Source: Takifugu bimaculatus
Taxonomy: Eukaryota > Chordata > Actinopteri > Tetraodontiformes > Tetraodontidae
Assembly: GCA_004026145.2 (NCBI GenBank)
Contig: CP034980.1
Coordinates: 2,834,151-2,898,150, forward strand
Direction: 5' to 3'
DNA: 64,000 nucleotides
In this document: positions 1 through 10,110 of the stretch, in pieces
How the letters are laid out: each line of letters starts with the position of its first letter
Numbering within the stretch: position 1 is the first letter of the stretch
Notes under the pieces: model-generated
The model's input: the letters and a program-made list of their open reading frames with translations, nothing else
The model's database searches: none
What the model was told of the DNA's origin: nothing
Translations under genes and position numbers: made by a program

Positions 1-180
1 TCCGTTTTATTTGGTATTTACTTTGAACATCAACGTAAATTAGATCATTCAGGACGGTAACGTGCGCCGTTAAATCCAAAAACACTTCTTCGTTTTTAAG
101 AAATATATAAGCCACTGGCATAGCTACACAAAATGACTGTCACAAATGTTTGGCGAGAACTTCAAACCAAAAATACGCAC

Positions 181-294
181 CTCAAACCTCTGAAGAAGTT
201 TTCTATCAGGAAGGAACTCACAGTTGCTGCTTCCAAAATACTCCACAGGAACCAGTGAACCCAACCCAATTCTGTCCACCAGGGAGCGGAACAC
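181..294 (-). other. kdm3b: Duplicate kdm3b coding exon 3
   Basis: This 114-bp exon has a CAG acceptor above 294 and a GTGCGT donor below 181. It encodes 38 residues including RIGLGSLVPVEY, the motif conserved in the KDM3B N-terminal region. It matches the exon at 30714-30827. With the exon copy at 1964-2128 it forms an exon 2-3 pair with no exon 1 before the gap, so in this assembly it cannot make a complete kdm3b. Confidence 0.85.
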
Positions 295-638
295 CTGAGG
301 AAGACAAAGCACAACTCTTTGGCGCCATCAAATACCAATACCATGCTGTGTATTCTCTCAAAGCAATATAATTTACATTTCTATGACGTATTCTTTTTTT
401 TTTAAACTCCATTTGCTGAGAGAAATCTTCTGGCTGAGGCACTTGAATTCCTCGCCAGTGCACAATTAACAGGCTGATGTTTACACAGATGCAGCTTGCA
501 GCGATAGATCGCAACAAAAAAAAGAGCCAGGTGGGAAAAAACTTCTTCTTCTATCTGCACACTTCACAGAGCTGTAGGAGAGAAGATTCTCTTCCGTCTT
601 CATCTCCTTCCTCATTGTTGTTTCCTTTGTCATGATTT

Positions 639-1470
639 TTGCTGTTGGCGGTTTGCCTGGGTCACACCACAGTTGAACGATTGAATGGAGAGGGCCACGT
701 GAGAGAAACACCTCCTCCACTATTTACCAAGATTTATTCTGAGATTCAGTTTGTGCAGAAGGGGATACCACAGGGTTCACTGCTAGGCCCTTTGCTATTT
801 GCCTTGCACAAAACCAATTTTGGAGCACATTTATTCATCTTTATGCTGACGACACGGTCATATTTTGCACATCTGCAGGATGTGTTTATTAGTGCAGAAA
901 CAACTGAAACTGCAACGTGTTCTTAACGTGTTCTGGTAAAAGGAAAAATTTGCCTTGGTTTTTGTGAAACAGGAACAGGTGGAGTCTGATTTCTTCAGAT
1001 TATTGATTTCTTTAGAAATACGTCTGCTGAATGTCTCGAGCAGGACAGAGTGTGTCTTAACGAGCTGAGCTTTATCAGAAACTGTGGAGCTCCATCTCAT
1101 CATTGTGGCTTTTATACTAAAGTACAATGGCCATTTCTATACGTGCACCGACTCGGCCATCGGTATGTCTTGATTTGCAAAGTTATTCTTGAGACTTTTC
1201 AGTTTTATTCATCATCCTTTTTAATACTGAAAAATGGGGCGTACAGTCTCTCATCTCGAGACGTTTACTCCTATTTTACTCTTCCTAAGGTCAAAACAGA
1301 AATGGGGAGGAGAGCTTTTAGGTTTTCTGCTCCAACTACATGGAACGTTTTGCAGTTAGACCACAAACTCCACAACCTAGCACTTCCTAATGTATTTAGG
1401 TCGATTTTTGAGTGCAAATGTTTGTGTTTGCAGACCCAGAGGCTGCAACTGCTCTGTTTACTGTGACCAC
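639..1470 (+). mobile_element. Decayed non-LTR retrotransposon reverse-transcriptase remnant (copy 1)
   Basis: A plus-strand fragment reads GIPQGSLLGPLLF near 757-800. After a frameshift it reads FIHLYADDTVIF near 832-868, which contains the YADD catalytic motif of reverse transcriptases. About 400 bp further on, RRAFRFSAPTTWN resembles the C-terminal tail of fish LINE ORF2 proteins. No intact ORF remains. It lies in the intron between kdm3b exons 2 and 3. The second copy is at 31171-32000. I cannot assign the clade. Confidence 0.7.
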
Positions 1471-1963
1471 GGGTTGTATAATAATGCTAATACTTCTACT
1501 AATAATACTGTATTTTACCAGCTGAAAGAAAGCAGCTTCCTCGAATTGGTCAGTGTTTATGACCAAAGAAAAACTCTGCATAGTGTAATTTACCAAAAAT
1601 GCTGAACTATTATTGGTTACCACAGTCCACTGGTGATGAGAAATATCCAAACGTGTTGTGAGCTGCAATGTTAGATGACTTGCATCTTCTGAAAGGGAGG
1701 GGCACTGTTCCATTATAACGTAACCTCTCCCCGCAGGGATTAAAGCAGCCAGTTATAAACATGAGCAAGCGTGGCGTGGCTGCTGGAGGCTCCTCGTCCT
1801 GCTGTTTAAGGTGGAATGCAACTGCCAATTCAGCTCCACAAAGACCAAACATGAAAAAAAGTGCAAATACTGGGGGAGAAGGGGCCGACCCAATAGCTTA
1901 AGACTGAAAGCTAACTGGTAGCACAATGAGAAGCTCCAGACCATCCTGTGTTATCCCACTCAC

Positions 1964-2128
1964 CAGAGCGGGGCACGGTGTGGCTGAGCCGGAGGCTCCG
2001 GTGGCCCCAGTACGGTCGCTTCTACTGATCCAGACGATGGAGTCTTCCACCATCACAGCTTTCACTCTTTCATCATACACCTTCACCCAGGAACGCCTCT
2101 GGGTGGCATTCTCAAACTCCACAAAGAC
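1964..2128 (-). other. kdm3b: Duplicate kdm3b coding exon 2
   Basis: This 165-bp phase-0 exon begins VFVEFENATQRRSWVKVYDE and is flanked by a CAG acceptor and a GTGAGT donor. It is the same exon as 32498-32662. FVEF followed by SWVKV is conserved in the KDM3 N-terminus. Exon 1 should lie to the right, but the gap and tandem array intervene, so this copy is orphaned as assembled. Confidence 0.87.
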
Positions 2129-3841
2129 CTGCAGGAGAACATGGAGGAGAGGGATTACTGCCACAGCAAGGGCCAAATCAAACACAAACACAAACACTCC
2201 AGAACTAAACAAGCTGGAAACTAAAATGACCCAAAGGCATTTAAAAAACCTGAAATATTGGAATAAAATGACTTAACAGTGGAGATCCACAGACCAACTA
2301 GCAGGATAACAACAGAATTACCTGGCCGTTTATTAAAGTACCTAAAATATTCCAACATCTGGGATAAAAACTACTTACAATTGAAAAAATCAAAGTCAAA
2401 CAAGTGTAAAGGTACCATAAAGCTGTCATGATTTTGAAAACTTTTGTTTTACACACTGAAAACAACCCTTCAAAAGGATTTTTAGGTTTATGTATCAAGT
2501 ATTTTTCCCCTTGCAACACAATTTTGCAGAAAACCTCTGAAACTCGACACATACTACCCAGTGAGTTATTTTAAATGGTGCCCTGTGCTACTACTGTTGA
2601 AGAAGGCAGTTTGTTGACAAAAAATATGCAAGGACATGAATATGAAAATACTGTTAACAATGAGGGACACGCAAACGGCATCGAGACAGAACTGAAACAT
2701 GATTAACGCATCTCTAACAAAGCAAATTCAAGCCTCGTCAGACAAAATTACATAAATAACAAGAGTAATAAATCCAATTACCTGTTGTAGTAACAACTGC
2801 TTAAGGACAACACATTGTTCCTGAATGCCCCAAAACACTAGTTTTGCAGATGTTTACATCAGTTTAAAGGAACCATTATAATGATCATGACGCTGGAAAT
2901 GTGGCTGACACGAGGCTGAAACACAGACCGACTGGGTGCAATCAGAAAATGTGTGAACCAACCCAACTTTATTCAATCATCAGTTATTAAATGTTCCTGC
3001 TCAGGTCCAGTGTCACCGAGATTAACATGTTTAATATGTTTTATACACTATGAACCGAATTATAACCCAGTGAACTGGCTGGGGGGAGCCTCCTGAAGTC
3101 TCCCAGGCGGGGTGAAGGTTCTGTGGTCAACGGCTCGCTGGATAGCAGTCAGCACATTATGGAAATTTTATACCGGACCTGTTTAAAGTACATTTCTAGT
3201 AGCTTCAATCTTCTGACCTTGTGCTTACATTGATATAAATAAATTGGAATATATGCTGATCTGAATAAAACTGTGTCAAGTCAATTGGAAAGTTTTAAGA
3301 AAAAACTGTGGTCATTTGATGAAAGACATCAGACAGAAGCTCTACTAAAAGCCAATTGTCTAGTTTTTGATGATCCAAATGATTACTATGCATATTAACC
3401 AGACAGGCTTCTTTAACAACCCCCAGAAGAAGGTTCTTCTACATACATTTTATAAAACTCTAAGCCTGCTGCTGCTCCTGTTGACTCAGCGGTGGAATAC
3501 TGACACATGATAAAGGGATGTGCACCGAAGAGAACTCACCAAAGCTAGTTAGAGGGCAGAAGGCAGGGTTTTAAACCACGACAGAGAAGCATTCGTTCAT
3601 ATCAGCTAATGTTCTCTCAGGTACTGCAGTAATGCCAGTGGGCTCTGGTGGCCGCCTGCATAATTATTACACTGGGAATCGCCTCCGTCCTGTTTAATCT
3701 TGACATTCTCCAATGGTTTTACATTTACATGTTATCCTCCAGTCACGTATCTATGGCTGGTCACCCTCTTTCCCCTCCTGCAGGAATTTCATTGTTGCAC
3801 TGCATCAGTAAAAGGATGTAGAGTCATACATATGGATTTTC
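2129..3841. other. Copy of part of kdm3b intron 1
   Basis: AT-rich noncoding sequence duplicated at 32663-34374. I found no exon, RNA gene or transposon with intact ends in it. Confidence 0.6.
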
Positions 3842-3941
3842 NNNNNNNNNNNNNNNNNNNNNNNNNNNNNNNNNNNNNNNNNNNNNNNNNNNNNNNNNNN
3901 NNNNNNNNNNNNNNNNNNNNNNNNNNNNNNNNNNNNNNNNN
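3842..3941. other. Assembly gap (100 N)
   Basis: Exactly 100 N, the conventional placeholder for a gap of unknown size. It joins the duplicated kdm3b contig to the tandem-array contig and cuts exon 7 of Tudor gene copy A. Confidence 1.
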
Positions 3942-5270
3942 AGTGTGTTCGCCTGTTCAGAAACACCATCATCACCATCGTCATGATGATCATCATCTTC
4001 TCTATTGCTTTCACATGTGAATTATGGGTTCATTTATTCTCACCGGAGTCTGGTGGCTGGCCGCCGTTGGCCATACTGCTCGGACAGTTCTGGTGTTGCA
4101 AGCTGCTATTGAATGTGGCGTGGGCCCTTTGATCGCTGGGACCAGAACATTTTGTTGGGTGAGCGTCATCGGCTTCAGTCTGACAGCCCTTATCCTCGGT
4201 CTCTGGTTGTGAATTGCACTGCTCCTTCTAAATGGCCAGACAGAGGAAGACATGGATCACATGTGGTTGACAGCTGTCAAAGCCAGCACTTTAACATCTG
4301 CTTGTGCAATTCTTCGTGAGACCTATGTGGAGCGTATGCTCTGAGCGCTCACCTGCAGTCTGACTGTTGGTTCTTCTGACCAGAAGATCTGCACGAGCAT
4401 TTCTATGGTGCAGAAAGTGTTTGTGTTCTTATTTCTGATGGACCCTGATTTAACAAACTCCTGGAATCCATCCTTGTATTCAATCAGGTACCACTGGGAA
4501 AAGTGTAAGAAAGGAAGCTTTTTTATTGCCATTCCTCTGAAAATGAATAATTATCAGTCAAGCTGAATTATTTTTTGTGCTTTTTTAAAATAATCCACTC
4601 CAGCTTCTAAATAAGGACTTCTGATTCTGCAGCAACATCTGAATTACCTCTCCTATAATCATTGTGATCCGTGCCTGCCACCAGCCAAATGGTTCCTGAT
4701 CACAAAGCCTGGAGAAAACCTGTGAGACAATGGACATAAAAACTGGTAAACTACAACTACCAGACCTGAATTAATTGAATCATCAGTTATACTGGTAGTT
4801 CTCACCTCCACCTCATCTCCAACAGCCACATTAAAGGAAAAATTTGGAGGAGGCAGCCGCACAGAGTCGCAATACACCTCAACTTCCTCCTGTGGACTAT
4901 AGATAATATATGTCAATAATCAAAACTAATAATACATCAATACACTCCAGAGGTTTAAGATGTATAAAGAAAAAACATTAAACTTACTTGTTTTCATAAA
5001 CTACTGCCAGTAGCTTTTCAGAAATGGACTTGATTTGGGCCTAAAGAGAAAGAACCAGTCACAGTATTGACAACATTCAAACACATCGTGGTTAAATAAG
5101 TTTAAAATTCTTAACAAGTATTGATCTAACAAGTGTGTGCAATGGCAGCTGTGAGCTAGTGAATATTAAGTATACAGGTGCTTTTGCTGAGATCATCTGT
5201 AAATTTAGCAGCGCCTCACCTCGTAGAAGGCGCCGTTCAGCCCTTTTACTTCAACGTTGACTTGAACCAT
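3942..5270 (-). CDS. FXR/FMR1-like tandem-Tudor gene, copy A (3' end lost in gap)
   Basis: Exons 1-6 lie at 5220-5270, 4988-5040, 4806-4896, 4648-4719, 4353-4493 and 4044-4227. Exon 7 starts at 3952 and runs into the gap at 3941. All junctions seen are GT/AG and keep frame. The translation starts MVQVNVEVKGLNGAFYE and continues with VVYENN, VRLPPP, GDEVEVFSR, EPFGWWQAR and WYLIEY. These correspond in order to the tandem-Tudor (Agenet) region of FMR1/FXR proteins, and the exons 2-3 and 3-4 joins fall inside VVYENN and GDEVEV. Exon 8 is missing because of the gap. See copy B for the full gene description. Confidence 0.8.
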
Positions 5271-5962
5271 GTTAGAGCTTGTTTCTTTTGTTTGTCTCTT
5301 AGCTGATTTTGTTTAACTAATGTTTAAATGTTAACTTCTGGAGCTTTGCTGCTAAGGCTCTGACCCTTATTAAACAAATTTACTTTGATCTTTAACCTTT
5401 CAAAAGGTGCTGTGACAAAGGTGCTTTGAATACACAATCACATGAATTATTTCTGTATTTAAAGTTTGACCATCATACCTGTGTAGACCTGTATTAAGCT
5501 CAGCGTTGGCGACACCACGGGGAGAAAATGGACACCTTTTTAGGCTCCGTGCGAAGAGCTGGCGGCTGGTATTGCTGCAGTACCATAACCTGACCGATAA
5601 GTGGAGCTGATGGAATTTACCACAATGCTTCTATTTCAAACAAAACTGTCCTGTGTCTCCGAATATGTTCCTCTGCAAACTGAACTGAACACACAAACAT
5701 GTCATAAACCTGCTGGGAAATGTACTTATTCCATAGCAAACTCACTACAAACACAACTCATCCTCAGAGGCAGACGCTGTAATCTCGCATAAGATAATAA
5801 AAGGATAATAGAATAATACTGAGAAAGTTTCCATCTTTGCTGTCATATTAGTGACGTTACAATTTTTAAGTTCTGATGAACAGCAAAATGAAGCGTTTGG
5901 ACTTGCTCGACCACAAAAGATCTGAACAGATGAATGCGTGTCAAAAAAATACGTCTTCATCA
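5271..5962. other. 5' flank of Tudor gene A, with a possible noncoding first exon
   Basis: No coding exon is visible. A good minus-strand donor (CTACACAG then GTATGATGG) at 5479 closes a more GC-rich stretch up to about 5600. A possible acceptor, aaacaag, lies 8 bp before the ATG. This could be an untranslated first exon and promoter for the Tudor gene. The same arrangement exists upstream of copies B, C and E but is lost in D. Inference only; no transcript evidence. Confidence 0.35.
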
Positions 5963-6470
5963 CACTCTGCACGGTTAGAACTAAATGATCTAAATGGCTC
6001 ACTTCAACTGGGCTGGTCGTTTTCAACCTGAAACCTCTGACAGTGACTGTCTAGAAAGGAAACAATGATTAAATTGCGCGCCTTAAATATAGGTGTCAAG
6101 AATGAAAAAAGCGTGTTAGCGAAACAACGTCACTCAGTGGCCAAAGGCAGTACTGCAGTCAGTATCCACATATCTGCTCCTATCCTTGTATAAAAATAAT
6201 TGATCAACTTTATACAACATTAATTTTCCAATTTCCCCCGATACTTTCACCGTTATTAGTTATCTGCGCTGAAGAAATCCTCTAATTCTGGTTGCAGGTG
6301 ACCGATTTTCGTCCACTTACATAATGTGAACAGTCGAGAGTTCCACTCAAAAAAAAAAATATTATAATATATATATATATCTACATATTCCTAAAAGCAT
6401 CAAACTATGGTACCTTAGAATGGTTTCTCTGAAAGTTCCACAGACACCTCCCCACTGTCCGAAGCGCCAT
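5963..6470 (-). pseudogene. glod5: glod5 remnant in unit A (exon 1 and truncated exon 2)
   Basis: Exon 1 (6414-6470, 19 codons from MALRTVGRC) is intact. Exon 2 begins normally at 6050 (TVTVRGFRLK) but after LVLTVQSV runs into unrelated sequence near 5963. Compared with unit C, the rest of exon 2, exons 3 and 4 and parts of the downstream sequence are deleted in two pieces. If still transcribed, splicing would give a short chimera of the glod5 N-terminus with an out-of-family tail that stays open to about 5745. It lacks the metal-binding half of the glyoxalase fold, so enzymatic function is not expected. Confidence 0.85.
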
Positions 6471-6505
6471 CCTCGCCGGGAGAAGAACTAGTTAGTTAAC
6501 TAGTT
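6471..6505. promoter_or_regulatory. 35-bp divergent spacer between glod5 and YrdC-like ATGs (unit A)
   Basis: The glod5 ATG (minus, 6470) and the YrdC-like ATG (plus, 6506) are only 35 bp apart. The spacer contains two copies of the palindrome AACTAGTT (6486-6493, 6498-6505) separated by AGTT. The equivalent spacers are 11307-11341 (B) and 17204-17238 (C). It is too short for two full 5'UTRs plus a promoter, so at least one ATG is probably not a native start. Confidence 0.5.
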
Positions 6506-7197
6506 ATGGACATCTTTGGCTTGGGGGACGCTGCCAAGCACATAGGGACTCCACAAAGCATTGCTATCAGGAACCCAGACTGCACTGTGGCCACATACCT
6601 CATCAGTCAGGTGAGAAGAAAAAGAGGTAACAGTCGAACGATCATCAGATTCAACACTGCAAAAAGTCTTTGTGATGGTATGAAGACACTGCTTCTTCTG
6701 CACGTGGGCCCAATTGCTGTAACCTCGGCAAAACCCACAGGCGAAGCAGACACAACTCACCACAACCAACTTTATGCCAAACTCGGCAACAAGGTGAGGG
6801 GAATGTTTGTCATACTGATCATTTTTCAGTGTGGGCTCCAGCGGCATTACTCTTGGTCAGGTGGATGGAGTTTGTGTGATGGGGCCTCCCCAGAGAACAT
6901 TACGTCCACGGTGGTTGACTGTACGAAGATCGAAACGGGCCACATTGGTTCCTTCAGAGTGGGAATTATTCCTAAATCAAAGATGATCTATTTTTCTATT
7001 TTTGATCACGCTCAGTGTCAGTTTGGTGTCACCCTGCAACTGAAGCTGTTGGTTCCTGTGTTTGTGTTTTAAAAGTGCTTCAAATCTTCGAGGAAGTTCA
7101 AAGGAGGCACCAACAGGGGCAGACAAATCCTGCTTTTGACTATGATCTGGTTCTGCCGTCCACACAAAGGGAGGCAAATCCAGCAAACAAGGCCTGA
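6506..7197 (+). pseudogene. YrdC/Sua5-like 3' gene fragment, copy A
   Basis: The YrdC/Sua5 family makes threonylcarbamoyl-AMP for tRNA t6A. Pieces of its C-terminal half are visible: IAIRNPDCTVATYLISQ followed by a GTGAGA donor, PIAVTSAKPTGEAD (the TSAN-x-SG-like motif; unit C reads TSANPTGEAD), ITSTVVDCTKIETGHIGSFR (the STVVD...R-x-G block), and a tail VLQIFEEVQRRHQQ ending NPANKA-stop at 7197. The N-terminal half is absent. The VDGV...CDG segment needs a one-base frame change, an acceptor before GPIAV is not AG, and the donor after PKSK reads AT rather than GT. These lesions are shared by A, B and C, so the duplicated fragment was probably already dead. The family call is mine from motifs. 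Confidence 0.6.
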
Positions 7198-7890
7198 ATC
7201 AGAAAATACCACAATTTCACCTGCACCAAGACCGAAAGACTCAGAAGGCAAACAAAACCTCTCAGCAGGTTTCACATTTACATAAAGTCATATCACTAAA
7301 CCAACGTTAAGGGTTTTGTGGCCTGGGTAATTGTTATTCACTTGACTATTGGGTTATGTAACATCCCAAAATGATAATGTATATATTTCGGTGTATATCT
7401 AGTTTGTAATTGTGTTGCAATTACATGTTGGGTTATTTATAAGCTGTGAATGAATTCTGCTATATAACTGAAAGTGTTTGCAGTATTTTATTGTCTTTTA
7501 TTCTGGGGGACAAAAGATCTCAATGTACTATGATTGTTTTTTTGTTTTTAATAAGACAAAGATCATTTTGTTGAATGAAATGAATTGAACTGAATGAGAC
7601 AAATTAAGACTAAGACATTTTGATATTTCTCAGGGCTCCCTTTGACGAACAGTGCCATTAATTCTGGAGAAAGTGCGTCACTTTCCGGTCATTTACTGGC
7701 ATGGCACTTATCTTCTGTTTGTCAGTTTGCGCTGAAATATTCTATGTCAGAGGTTTATCTTTAATATAATAAGAATATAATGTTCGAGATCTAAGAATTG
7801 GGGTTAAAAGAATTAAGGTTTGGCTTTTATTGCATTTGAATTTCTCCAAATTGACTCAAATCATCACAAAAGACCAGAGTATATTCAGAT
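7198..7890. other. Spacer between YrdC fragment and Tudor copy B 3' end
   Basis: AT-rich sequence with no supported gene. It recurs with few changes in the other units (for example 12035-12727 and 17931-18623). Confidence 0.6.
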
Positions 7891-7896
7891 TTTATT
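7891..7896 (-). terminator. Poly(A) signal AATAAA of Tudor gene copy B
   Basis: Minus-strand AATAAA (plus tttatt) downstream of the copy B stop codon at 8465. It is conserved at 12728-12733 (C) and 18624-18629 (D). In E the position reads AGTAAA. Confidence 0.55.
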
Positions 7897-7957
7897 CACA
7901 AATATCACAAATATTCATGAAGTTCAGGAAAAAAAATGGATCATTAAAAAGGAAATA

Positions 7958-8443
7958 CAGTGATCCCTCGCTATATCGCGTTTCATCTTTCACGGCTTCG
8001 CTGCTTCACGGATTTTTTTTTGCGAGTCGTTCGTTGCAGTTCTCAAATATAATCGAAGGTGGCATATCCGTTTATAAAAATCTTCTTGCTCAGAAAAAGA
8101 AAGAGCGCCAACAACTACCCATAACAAAGTTCTTCTCTGGGAGAAAGACTCCTGCGCCTCCAGTAGAAACAGACGCTCCAGCGGAGCGGAGTCAGGACGA
8201 AGAGGCACAGCTGGGACTGGGAAATACGCGTGTGACAATGTTTCCAACCTTGTATTACTGTATTAAAATTAGTGTTTTAAACAAATTTTGGACTTTAAAA
8301 CAGGTTTTGATTTTTGGTTTCATTCTATAGTTCAGTATTGCATTGTAAAATAAAAATAAAAAATAAAGCTGACTACTTCACGGATTTCACTTTTCGCGTG
8401 TTATTTTTGGAACGCAACTCCCGCGATAAACGAGGGATCACTG
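7958..8443. mobile_element. pogo/Tigger-like MITE (486 bp), first copy
   Basis: Terminal inverted repeats CAGTGATCCCTCG and CGAGGGATCACTG are flanked by TA target duplications (7956-7957, 8444-8445). TA sites and CAGTGATCC-type ends fit the Tc1/mariner-pogo (Tigger) group. It sits in the 3'UTR region of Tudor copy B. Units D and E carry the empty site (aaatattt) with a single TA, which proves insertion. An internal open stretch rich in K, Q and E may be a decayed transposase tail, but no DDE core is present. Confidence 0.85.
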
Positions 8444-8464
8444 TATTCCAAAAAGAAAAACTGA

Positions 8465-10110
8465 TTAGGCCATTGCCACCCATCGGCTGCCAAACAATCG
8501 GAATAGGCAGAGTCCCTGTGGGGTCATCCTAATTTCTTCGTCATCGTACTCATCATCCATGCTGTAATCACGCAGTTGACGCTGGCAGTTGCGACGACGA
8601 CGACGGGCGGATTTGCTGGCCTTTGGAGGCTTGGGATCAACTAGAACACATATTATAAAAGTCTGTTAGTGTTCAGAATTTTCTACCTTCCTGTGACTTG
8701 CATTCATTTCACAACAAAGCCAGATACTTACATTTCAGAGTCCAGACTGGTTGGTCTTCGTCAGATTGCCACAATTCTTCAGTGTGTTCGCCTGTTCAGA
8801 AACACCATCATCACCATCGTCATGATGATCATCATCTTCTCTATTGCTTTCACATGTGAATTATGGGTTCATTTATTCTCACCGGAGTCTGGTGGCTGGC
8901 CGCCGTTGGCCATACTGCTCGGACAGTTCTGGTGTTGCAAGCTGCTATTGAATGTGGCGTGGGCCCTTTGATCGCTGGGACCAGAACATTTTGTTGGGTG
9001 AGCGTCATCGGCTTCAGTCTGACAGCCCTTATCCTCGGTCTCTGGTTGTGAATTGCACTGCTCCTTCTAAATGGCCAGACAGAGGAAGACATGGATCACA
9101 TGTGGTTGACAGCTGTCAAAGCCAGCACTTTAACATCTGCTTGTGCAATTCTTCGTGAGACCTATGTGGAGCGTACTGCTCTGAGCGCTCACCTGCAGTC
9201 TGACTGTTGGTTCTTCTGACCAGAAGATCTGCACGAGCATTTCTATGGTGCAGAAAGTGTTTGTGTTCTTATTTCTGATGGACCCTGATTTAACAAACTC
9301 CTGGAATCCATCCTTGTATTCAATCAGGTACCACTGGGAAAAGTGTAAGAAAGGAAGCTTTTTTATTGCCATTCCTCTGAAAATGAATAATTATCAGTCA
9401 AGCTGAATTATTTTTTGTGCTTTTTTAAAATAATCCACTCCAGCTTCTAAATAAGGACTTCTGATTCTGCAGCAACATCTGAATTACCTCTCCTATAATC
9501 ATTGTGATCCGTGCCTGCCACCAGCCAAATGGTTCCTGATCACAAAGCCTGGAGAAAACCTGTGAGACAATGGACATAAAAACTGGTAAACTACAACTAC
9601 CAGACCTGAATTAATTGAATCATCAGTTATACTGGTAGTTCTCACCTCCACCTCATCTCCAACAGCCACATTAAAGGAAAAATTTGGAGGAGGCAGCCGC
9701 ACAGAGTCGCAATACACCTCAACTTCCTCCTGTGGACTATAGATAATATATGTCAATAATCAAAACTAATAATACATCAATACACTCCAGAGGTTTAAGA
9801 TGTATAAAGAAAAAACATTAAACTTACTTGTTTTCATAAACTACTGCCAGTAGCTTTTCAGAAATGGACTTGATTTGGGCCTAAAGAGAAAGAACCAGTC
9901 ACAGTATTGACAACATTCAAACACATCGTGGTTAAATAAGTTTAAAATTCTTAACAAGTATTGATCTAACAAGTGTGTGCAATGGCAGCTGTGAGCTAGT
10001 GAATATTAAGTATACAGGTGCTTTTGCTGAGATCATCTGTAAATTTAGCAGCGCCTCACCTCGTAGAAGGCGCCGTTCAGCCCTTTTACTTCAACGTTGA
10101 CTTGAACCAT
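8465..10110 (-). CDS. FXR/FMR1-like tandem-Tudor protein without KH domains, copy B (intact)
   Basis: Eight exons: 10060-10110, 9828-9880, 9646-9736, 9488-9559, 9193-9333, 8883-9066, 8732-8791 and 8465-8640. Together they give 828 bp, 275 aa, with all junctions GT/AG and in phase. Residues 1-35 form Tudor 1 (VEVKGLNGAFYE to VVYENN). Residues about 58-112 form Tudor 2, with EPFGWWQAR and WYLIEY closely matching the FXR GWWLAKVR...FYVIEY block. NTFCTIEM parallels the family's KNTFFKCTVDV just before its KH0 region. There the likeness ends: residues 137-217 are polar (CQTEADDAH, HTEELWQSDEDQP), followed by a basic cluster (KSARRRRRNCQRQ) and an acidic patch (MDDEYDDEE). KH0, KH1, KH2 and RGG are absent. 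A methyl-lysine or protein-binding reader role is plausible from the Tudors; RNA binding through KH domains is excluded. Exon boundaries are predictions. Confidence 0.8.

Larger units (their letters stand above)
1..3841. repeat. Second copy of the kdm3b exon 2-3 region (matches 30534-34374)
   Basis: This block matches 30534-34374 in the same orientation and has the same length, 3841 bp. The differences I saw are isolated substitutions (c at 429 against g) and one-base differences in homopolymer or short runs. It contains copies of kdm3b exons 3 and 2 and of the LINE remnant. It ends exactly at a 100-N gap, whereas the other copy continues into kdm3b intron 1. Either a retained alternative haplotype or a genuine partial duplication would explain this; the abrupt end at a gap favours the former. 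Confidence 0.93.

Noticed and set aside
4024..4212. Hydrophobic plus-strand frame (starts MGSFILTGVWWLAAVG) repeated in every unit, resembling a small membrane protein
   Set aside because: It is antisense to exon 6 of the Tudor gene, whose splice sites and phase are consistent on the minus strand. In the older copies D and E the frame is altered.
4011..4253. Minus-strand 80-codon frame starting MSSSVWPFRRSS in each unit
   Set aside because: Alternative frame over exon 6. It does not join in phase with exons 5 and 7, and the frame giving QPPDSG does.
4353..5270. Full FMR1, FXR1 or FXR2 gene
   Set aside because: No KH or RGG coding exons between the Tudor exons and the stop and poly(A) signal in any of the four copies with a visible 3' end.
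7830..8330. Plus-strand 166-codon frame with LLAQKKKERQQLPITKFF
   Set aside because: It starts outside the MITE and runs into it, so it is chimeric. At most the inner part is a decayed transposase tail.
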